Shown: positions 6,225 through 10,394 of the stretch, in pieces
How positions within the stretch are numbered: position 1 is the stretch's first letter
How the letters are laid out: each line of letters begins with the position of its first letter
Assembly: GCA_018268735.1 (NCBI GenBank)
Contig: JAFDWA010000033.1
Location: 1-10,394 of the forward strand
DNA: 10,394 nt
Origin: Actinomycetota bacterium
GTDB taxonomy: Bacteria; Actinomycetota; Acidimicrobiia; Acidimicrobiales; Microtrichaceae
Direction of reading: 5' to 3'
Position numbers and translations under genes: made by a program
Notes under the pieces: model-generated
What the model saw: the letters and a program-made list of their open reading frames with translations, nothing else
The model's database searches: none
Told to the model about the DNA's origin: nothing

Positions 6225-7031
6225 ATGCTCTCCCGACGTGGCCTGCTCGCCGGCAGCACCGTCGGGCTGATCCTCTCGGGATGCAGCACCGACGACGCCG
6301 CGGCTCCGACCACCACAGGTCGTCGATCGGATGCCGCGCCGAGTGAACCGACCACGACCTCCCGAGCAACGCCGCCGCTGCCGGGGTGCGTGCTCACCCC
6401 AGAGCTCACCGCCGGGCCGTACTACCTCGACGGCCCGCTCGCCCGGTCCGACATCACCGAGGGACGGCCGGGCACACCGCTGGAGTTCCGGGTCCGCGTC
6501 CTCGCACTCCCGGGCTGCACACCGCTCACCGGAGCTGCAGTCGACGTCTGGCACTGCGATGCCGGTGGTGAGTACTCGGGGTTCAACGGCAACAGCCTGG
6601 AGGCCACCGCAGCCCAGGGGAGGAACGACCGGCGCTTCCTGCGCGGCGTGCAGGTCACCGATGCGGACGGGATCGCGTCCTTCACGACGATCTTCCCCGG
6701 GTGGTACGAGGGCCGGACCGTCCACATCCACCTGAAGGTCCACGACGGCGGATCGCTCGGCTCGACCTACGACGGTGGCCACGTCGCCCACGTCGGCCAG
6801 GCGTTCTTCGACGAGGCGATCACCGCCGACGTCCTCGGCTCCGGTGCCTACACCGCCCACACGGGCACCAGGACGACCAACGACGAGGACTCGATCTTCC
6901 GCCAGGCCGGATCGGGAGCGATCACCACGATGGAACCGAAGCGCGCCGGTGGGGAGCAGCCCGGCTTCGTCGGTGAGTTCACCTGCATGGTCGACCCGAG
7001 CGCGACCCCACCGCCCGCACCGCTGTTCTGA
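6225..7031 (+). CDS. Exported Tat-type lipoprotein of the intradiol ring-cleavage dioxygenase family
   Basis: From ATG 6225 the protein has 268 residues. It opens MLSRRGLLAGSTVGLILSGC: a twin-arginine motif, a short hydrophobic stretch and a lipobox LSGC with C20 as the lipidation site. A low-complexity Thr/Ala/Pro linker runs to about residue 50. The catalytic-fold domain then shows TAGPYYLDG (62-70), VDVWHCDAGGEYSGF (106-120) and FPGWYEGRTVHIHLKV (157-172). A tyrosine in GPYY plus Y161, H167 and H169 match the four ligands of the non-heme ferric site, so it may be active on catechol-like substrates at the cell surface. This secreted group is mostly uncharacterised. Alternative starts are GTG 6180 (283 residues) and ATG 6126; none has a strong ribosome site, and 6225 gives the cleanest signal peptide. 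It is transcribed away from the sulfatase; a shared aromatic-sulfate substrate is speculative. Confidence 0.85.
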   Translation: MLSRRGLLAGSTVGLILSGCSTDDAAAPTTTGRRSDAAPSEPTTTSRATPPLPGCVLTPELTAGPYYLDGPLARSDITEGRPGTPLEFRVRVLALPGCTPLTGAAVDVWHCDAGGEYSGFNGNSLEATAAQGRNDRRFLRGVQVTDADGIASFTTIFPGWYEGRTVHIHLKVHDGGSLGSTYDGGHVAHVGQAFFDEAITADVLGSGAYTAHTGTRTTNDEDSIFRQAGSGAITTMEPKRAGGEQPGFVGEFTCMVDPSATPPPAPLF

Positions 7032-7050
7032 GGCCATCGGGAACGAGGTC

Positions 7051-7070
7051 ATCGCTCTGCAGCGAGCGAT
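7051..7070 (+). terminator. Candidate terminator hairpin after the dioxygenase-like gene
   Basis: ATCGCTC (7051-7057) and GAGCGAT (7064-7070) form a perfect 7-bp stem with a six-base loop, 20 bases past the stop codon. No T-run follows. The position is right, but the stem is short. Confidence 0.35.
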
Positions 7071-7136
7071 CCCGGCGACACATGATCACCGCTGGATCAC
7101 CGTCGGCCCAACAGCCGGCACTCGGGATCGAGGGAG

Positions 7137-7293
7137 ATGTGGGACAACCTCAGCAGCGACGAGAAGACGAGGAGGACTTCTGATGCAGTGGCTGACACGC
7201 TCGCGATGTAGCCCTCGAATTCGGAACTCACCTCCCAGGGCGGCCACCGCATCCGAAGTCACCTTTCCCATGGAGACGCATCGCAACGACTAG
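7137..7293 (+). other. Gene-poor stretch 7032-7551 with two overlapping mini-ORFs
   Basis: No convincing gene is present between 7032 and 7551. Two short frames have initiation signals. ATG 7137 (after GAGGGAG) encodes 24 residues starting MWDNLSSDEKTRRTSD, to the TAG at 7209-7211. ATG 7183 (after GAGGAGGAC at ideal spacing) encodes 36 residues starting MQWLTRSRCSPRIRNS, to 7293. The first has the more gene-like composition for its first dozen codons, then loses G/C-ending codons, so it could be a remnant of a decayed gene. The second has the better ribosome site but poor codon bias. Neither is claimed as a real product. Confidence 0.2.
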
Positions 7294-7309
7294 CCAAGAT
7301 CCCGTTCTC

Positions 7310-7413
7310 CGTGTGCGAGATCAACCCCTGAGTGGTCCATCTCACACACGAACCCCAGCAAACTGAGGTTCGTGTGCGAGAACGACTGCTGGGCGGTCCA
7401 TCTCACACGCGAA
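7310..7413. repeat. Two-copy tandem repeat (61-bp period) made of alternating inverted half-sites
   Basis: Copy 1 (7310-7352) and copy 2 (7371-7413) align without gaps at an offset of 61. Both begin CGTGTGCGAGA, diverge for 13 bases, then read GGTCCATCTCACAC and end CGAA. Within each copy the GTGTGCGAGA and TCTCACAC parts pair as a hairpin (9 of 10 and about 12 of 13 pairs, counting one GT wobble). The 3' arm of copy 1 and the 5' arm of copy 2 also pair with each other: 7340-7358 with 7363-7381, 17 of 19 pairs around a CAAA loop. The copy hairpins and the middle hairpin exclude each other. There is no IS gene or terminal repeat nearby, and function is unknown. Confidence 0.8.
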
Positions 7414-7551
7414 TGCCGTAGCCCCGCATCACCGGACTGGGCCGATCGGCCTCCTCCGGAGCAGATCACCTCATTTGCAGTCACGCTCAGTGGTTGTTCC
7501 ATGACCGAACGAGGTGGACGACCGGTCCGCCGAACCTCAGGGGGACACAGC

Positions 7552-7734
7552 ATGCCGAACTCACACGCCGTCGAACTGCACATGGGAACCGGCGAGTCGG
7601 GCAGCGCCCGCCTCGAGATCGTCTCGGTGGACGAGCACGGCGACCGATTCGTCATCGACATCACCGGTCCGGAGGCCGACGTCCGAGCGGAGGCCGAGTT
7701 CCTCTCCGAGCAGTACCACCTCGCCCTCGCCTGA
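7552..7734 (+). CDS. Small acidic hypothetical protein, 60 residues
   Basis: The product begins MPNSHAVELHMGTGESGSA and contains RLEIVSVDEHGDRFVIDITG, then an acidic, probably helical end (EADVRAEAEFLSEQYHLALA). It has no cysteine, signal peptide or membrane segment. The alternation in LEIVSVDEHGDRFVIDI suggests a beta hairpin, so a tiny beta-beta-alpha fold is plausible. The ATG at 7552 has AGGGGGA seven bases upstream, which decides it over in-frame ATGs at 7501 and 7372; the latter would cover the repeat region. Codons end mostly in G or C, as in the neighbours. No family is recognised. It stands alone between the repeat element and the efflux operon. Confidence 0.6.
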   Translation: MPNSHAVELHMGTGESGSARLEIVSVDEHGDRFVIDITGPEADVRAEAEFLSEQYHLALA

Positions 7735-7785
7735 ACCAGGGGCATCTGCCATCTGCGGACCGCCCGGCGGCAGCGGGGACCTGCT

Positions 7786-7845
7786 CACCATGTCGCCGCA
7801 CCCGATGTCGCCGCACTCAAGGCCGCCGCACTCAAGGCCGCCGCA
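7786..7845. repeat. Four tandem 15-bp units
   Basis: Units at 7786-7800, 7801-7815, 7816-7830 and 7831-7845 all end in CGCCGCA at exact 15-base spacing. The last two units are identical (CTCAAGGCCGCCGCA), and the first two share ATGTCGCCGCA. The array lies between the 60-residue gene and the exporter promoter, just upstream of the paired dyads. Because the period is a multiple of three, open frames run through it (giving SPH- or KAAA-type peptide repeats), but no start with a ribosome site supports translation. Confidence 0.8.
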
Positions 7846-7873
7846 TGGTTGGGCCGTGAGATCGGTCACACGG

Positions 7874-7931
7874 ATTACGGAACACGATCGAACCGTAATA
7901 GGGTTGGTTACGGAACAGTTGTGAACCGTTA
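7874..7931 (+). promoter_or_regulatory. Exporter operon promoter with two copies of a 24-bp dyad (probable TetR operators)
   Basis: Dyad 1 (7875-7898) and dyad 2 (7908-7931) both run TTACGGAACA, six bases, then GAACCGT and a final A, with 18 of 24 positions identical. Apart from one base near the right end, the differences are confined to the five central bases, the pattern expected when a dimeric repressor reads the flanks. They are offset by 33 bp, about three helical turns. TTACGG (7875-7880) can act as -35 and TAGGGT (7899-7904) as -10 with an 18-base spacer. Dyad 1 then covers the -35 and spacer, and dyad 2 covers the predicted transcription start near 7911. Binding by the TetR protein encoded in the same operon is the likely control. 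Confidence 0.75.
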
Positions 7932-7980
7932 TCCGCTCGGGCTCCTCCCGACGTCGGAGCTCACAGGACAGGAAACCCGG

Positions 7981-9576
7981 ATGTCAGAAGAACTCGTCTA
8001 CCGGCGGCGCTGGTGGATCCTCGGCGTGCTCTGCCTCTCCCTGGTGGTCATCACGCTCGACAATACGATCCTCAACGTCGCGCTGCCGACGCTGGTCAAG
8101 GACCTCCACGCGTCGAACAGTCAGCTGCAGTGGATCGTGGACAGCTACACGCTCGTCTTCGCCGGCCTCCTGCTGACCGCCGGCAGCCTCGGTGACCGCT
8201 TCGGTCGCAAGGGAGCGCTGCAGGTCGGCCTGGCGATCTTCGCCATCGGCTCGGCGCTCTCGGCGCTCGCAACCGACCCGAACCACCTGATCGCCACTCG
8301 CGCGCTGATGGGCATCGGCGGCGCGTTCATCATGCCCGCGACGTTGTCGATCCTGACCAACGTCTTCCCTGCCGACGAGCGCGGCCGGGCCATCGGCATC
8401 TGGGCCGGGGTGTCGGGACTGGGCATCGCGCTGGGCCCGCTCCTCGGGGGCTACCTCGTCGAGCACTTCGGCTGGCACGAGGTGTTCACGGTCAACATCC
8501 CGATCGCAGCACTCGCCATCATCGCCGGAGGGTTCCTGCTCCCCCGCTCGAAGGACCCGAGCGCGCCACGGCTCGACATCCTCGGCGCCGTCCTCTCGAT
8601 CGCCGGGCTGACCGCCCTCGTCTACTCGCTGATCGAGGCGCCGACGCGTGGGTGGGGCGACAGCGTGATCCTCGCCGGATTCGCTGCCGCGGCGGTCCTG
8701 CTGGGGATCTTCGCCGTGCACGAGCTGCACACCCCGGAGCCCATGCTCGACGTGTCCTTCTTCAAGAACCCCCGGTTCACCGCTGCAAGCCTCTCCATCA
8801 CGTTGGTGTTCTTCGCGATGTTCGGCTATTCGTTCCTGCAGACCCAGTACTTCCAGTTCGTACTCGGCTACTCACCGGCCGAGACCGGCGTGCGCCTGCT
8901 CCCGCTGGCGCTCACGCTGATGGTCGTCGCGCCGCTGTCGAACCTGATCGTCGAGCGGGTCGGCACGAAGGTCGTCGTCGCCACGGGCCTCGCCCTCGTG
9001 TCGCTCAGCCTGCTGCTGCAGCTCAACCTCACCGCCGACAGCGCCTACTTCCCGGTCATGTGGCGCATGATGCTGCTGGCGGTGGGCATGGGGCTGACGA
9101 TGGCACCGGCGACCGACTCGATCATGGGGTCGCTGCCGCTCGCCAAGGCGGGCGTCGGCTCCGCCATGAACGACACGACCCGTCAGGTCGGCGGGGCACT
9201 CGGCGTTGCGGTCATCGGCAGCGTGCTCTCCTCGGTCTACGGCTCGAAGGTCACCGATGCGTTCGGTGCCAAGATGCCGCACCAGGCGCTCGAGGCGGCT
9301 CAGAGCGGCATCGGCGGAGCACTCGAGGTGGCCAAGCGGGCCGGTGCGCTCGGTGAGCCGATCGCACGGCTCGCTCGATCAGCGTTCGTCGATGCGATGC
9401 ACGGCGGAGCGCTCGTTGCAGCCGGCGCCGCGTTGCTCGGTGTGATCGTCGCCGCCGTGTTCCTCCCGGCCCACGCCCGAGAGGCCGACGCAGCACTGCA
9501 GGCGGCGGAGTACGAGGCCGAGATGACCGACGCGGCCTCGCACGGCGATGACGTCGCGCCGGTCCCACAGGCATGA
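7981..9576 (+). CDS. MFS drug exporter, DHA2 (EmrB/QacA-like) family, 14 membrane helices
   Basis: It is a proton-driven inner-membrane antiporter likely to export hydrophobic or cationic toxic compounds. The 531 residues match 14-helix DHA2 members. Motifs: LDNTILNVALP in helix 1 (26-36); motif A GSLGDRFGRKGAL between helices 2 and 3 (68-80); motif B with R107 in RALMGIGGAFIMPA; motif C around GLGIALGPLLGGYL (146-159), typical of exporters; and ALGV with the C-terminal helices to about residue 495, followed by a hydrophilic, acidic tail. ATG 7981 follows AGGAAA. An upstream TTG (7849) in the same frame would translate the operator region and is rejected. The stop overlaps the TetR start (ATGA), so exporter and repressor are co-translated. 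The substrate is not predictable. Confidence 0.95.
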   Translation: MSEELVYRRRWWILGVLCLSLVVITLDNTILNVALPTLVKDLHASNSQLQWIVDSYTLVFAGLLLTAGSLGDRFGRKGALQVGLAIFAIGSALSALATDPNHLIATRALMGIGGAFIMPATLSILTNVFPADERGRAIGIWAGVSGLGIALGPLLGGYLVEHFGWHEVFTVNIPIAALAIIAGGFLLPRSKDPSAPRLDILGAVLSIAGLTALVYSLIEAPTRGWGDSVILAGFAAAAVLLGIFAVHELHTPEPMLDVSFFKNPRFTAASLSITLVFFAMFGYSFLQTQYFQFVLGYSPAETGVRLLPLALTLMVVAPLSNLIVERVGTKVVVATGLALVSLSLLLQLNLTADSAYFPVMWRMMLLAVGMGLTMAPATDSIMGSLPLAKAGVGSAMNDTTRQVGGALGVAVIGSVLSSVYGSKVTDAFGAKMPHQALEAAQSGIGGALEVAKRAGALGEPIARLARSAFVDAMHGGALVAAGAALLGVIVAAVFLPAHAREADAALQAAEYEAEMTDAASHGDDVAPVPQA

Positions 9577-10175
9577 CCCCTGCGGCTGCAGAGGCAGCAC
9601 GTGCACCCGGTCGCCCGCGCGACCCCCATGTGGATCAGGCGATCCTCGATGCAGCAGTCGGGCTGCTGTCCGACGGCGGCATCGAGGCCCTGTCCGTCGA
9701 AGCTGTCGCGTGCCGTGCCGGCGTGTCGCGCACCAGCGTCTATCGCCGCTACGCGGATCGGATCGACCTCATGGAGGCGGTGTTCAACGCCGCCGCGGCA
9801 GCCAAGCCGGAGCCGCCTGACACCGGATCGGTGCGCACCGACATGCTGCAGCTGGTCGAGCAGCTGCGGGCGGCGTTGCTGGAGTCCGACGCCGGGAGCA
9901 TGCTTCCGGCGATGTTGAGCGCCGCCCGGGAGAACCCCGAGGTGCGGGTCGCGCTCGAGCGGTTCACCGGGTCACGTCGCTCGCCGACCGTGGAGGTGAT
10001 CCGTCGCGGCATCGAACGTGGGGAGCTGCGTGCCGACACCGATGCCGACCTGCTCGCCGACACGCTCGTCGGGTCGGTGATCTACCGGCTGCTCATGCGC
10101 AACGGCACCTTCGGCGCCCGGCGGGCCGAGCAGCTCGTGGACCTCCTCGTCGGAGGTGCCGGCGCCCGCCCCTGA
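9573..10175 (+). CDS. TetR/AcrR-family transcriptional repressor, likely regulator of the adjacent exporter
   Basis: The 200-residue protein has a basic N-terminal arm (GRPRD, 13-17) and a TetR DNA-binding domain at about 22-68, with the helix-turn-helix EAVACRAGVSRTSVYRRYAD (43-62). The C-terminal helical ligand-binding and dimerisation domain starts near residue 85 and resembles those of TetR regulators of efflux genes. It should release its operator when a ligand, probably an exporter substrate, binds. The ATG overlaps the exporter stop by four bases, so it depends on the same promoter. The two dyads upstream of the exporter are its probable sites, making a negative-feedback loop. No clear terminator follows in the 84 bases before the next, convergent gene. 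Confidence 0.93.
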   Translation: MTPAAAEAARAPGRPRDPHVDQAILDAAVGLLSDGGIEALSVEAVACRAGVSRTSVYRRYADRIDLMEAVFNAAAAAKPEPPDTGSVRTDMLQLVEQLRAALLESDAGSMLPAMLSAARENPEVRVALERFTGSRRSPTVEVIRRGIERGELRADTDADLLADTLVGSVIYRLLMRNGTFGARRAEQLVDLLVGGAGARP

Positions 10176-10259
10176 GAGGGTCCTGCAGCCGCGACGCCAC
10201 GAGTCCCGGACCGACACCACCCCGAGCGGGCCCATGCGAGAGCAGGTCGGCTGCGAAGG

Positions 10260-10394
10260 TCAGCCCTCCGCGACGTCCTCTGCGAGGATCCCGTACAGGG
10301 CCTTGCGTGCATCGTTGAGCACCCCACGAGAGCGTTCGACCTGGTCCGGGGTGCCGGTGTCGACGACCTGCTGGAACGCCATCGCGATCTGAGC
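10260..10394 (-). CDS. C-terminal 44 residues of a convergent gene, possibly a PadR-type regulator
   Basis: Read on the minus strand, the frame is open from the window edge to a TGA at 10262-10260. The visible sequence includes AFQQVVDTGTPDQVERSRG and then VLNDARKALYGILAEDVAEG at the end. Codons are strongly G/C-ending and the composition is that of a real helical protein. The pattern of a GTP-x-Q turn followed by a helix with DAR-x-x-LY-x-ILA resembles, from memory, the C-terminal dimerisation helix of actinobacterial PadR-family repressors. This is a tentative recall from a short fragment. The gene start lies right of the window. Confidence 0.6.
   Translation of the reverse strand, partial: AQIAMAFQQVVDTGTPDQVERSRGVLNDARKALYGILAEDVAEG

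Noticed and set aside
6053..6409. 119-codon N-terminal extension of the sulfatase
   Set aside because: The extension has no family similarity, is Arg/Ser/Gly-rich, and overlaps the opposite gene's signal peptide. The ATG at 6052 has a good ribosome site.
7310..7413. Possible CRISPR mini-array
   Set aside because: Only two copies, the spacer-like part between them is the inner loop of a palindrome, each copy holds a variable centre, and there are no cas genes.
7440..7451. Perfect 12-base palindrome GGCCGATCGGCC
   Set aside because: Short GC palindromes occur often by chance at this base composition; no second copy or promoter element was found next to it.
7290..7745. Minus-strand open frame (151 codons) across the repeat and the 60-residue gene
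   Set aside because: No ribosome site, poor codon pattern, and it spans the hairpin repeats; an antisense shadow.
7849..7980. TTG-initiated extension of the exporter by 44 residues
   Set aside because: It would translate the promoter and both dyads, lacks a ribosome site, and adds a polar segment not typical of DHA2 proteins before helix 1.

Overview
The window is GC-rich bacterial DNA with strongly G/C-ending codons, ATG and GTG starts, frequent 4-base stop/start overlaps, and several TANNNT-type -10 elements only a few bases upstream of start codons (leaderless-style promoters). Together with the gene content this points to an actinobacterium. An acidimicrobial-type lineage is a guess from general feel, not something a marker gene here proves. 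No rRNA, tRNA, IS element, CRISPR array or phage gene was seen.

Layout. (1) 1-3565, assimilatory sulfur and siroheme divergon. On the minus strand cysH (APS reductase), cysI (sulfite reductase hemoprotein) and cobA (uroporphyrinogen-III methyltransferase, running off the left edge) overlap one another in a tight operon. Divergently on the plus strand lies a sirC-like precorrin-2 dehydrogenase. cobA and sirC supply siroheme for CysI, and CysH supplies its sulfite. (2) 3560-4246, a complete VapBC-type toxin-antitoxin pair. Its palindromic operator spans the sirC stop codon, the -10 and the vapB start codon. (3) 4278-4321, a very long perfect-arm hairpin, a likely bidirectional terminator. (4) 4337-6052 on the minus strand, a formylglycine-type sulfatase followed by a 32-residue protein that is two-thirds lysine. 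(5) 6225-7031 on the plus strand, a Tat-type lipoprotein of the intradiol dioxygenase family. (6) 7032-7551, 520 bases with no convincing gene. It holds a 61-bp-period tandem repeat whose arms can form two alternative sets of hairpins. (7) 7552-7734, a 60-residue orphan protein, followed by a 15-bp tandem repeat. (8) 7874-10175, a 14-helix DHA2-type MFS exporter translationally coupled to a TetR repressor, with two near-identical 24-bp dyads over the promoter that look like the repressor's operators. (9) 10260-10394, the C-terminal end of a minus-strand gene, possibly a PadR-type regulator.

Functionally, the left third makes sulfide and siroheme. The sulfatase could feed sulfate into that route, but it is separated from it by the toxin-antitoxin pair and a terminator, so this link is inference. 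The right third is a self-contained, probably autoregulated efflux module. The items most worth following up are the lysine-only microprotein, the alternating-hairpin repeat at 7310-7413, the paired TetR dyads, and the vapB operator that doubles as stop and start codon.
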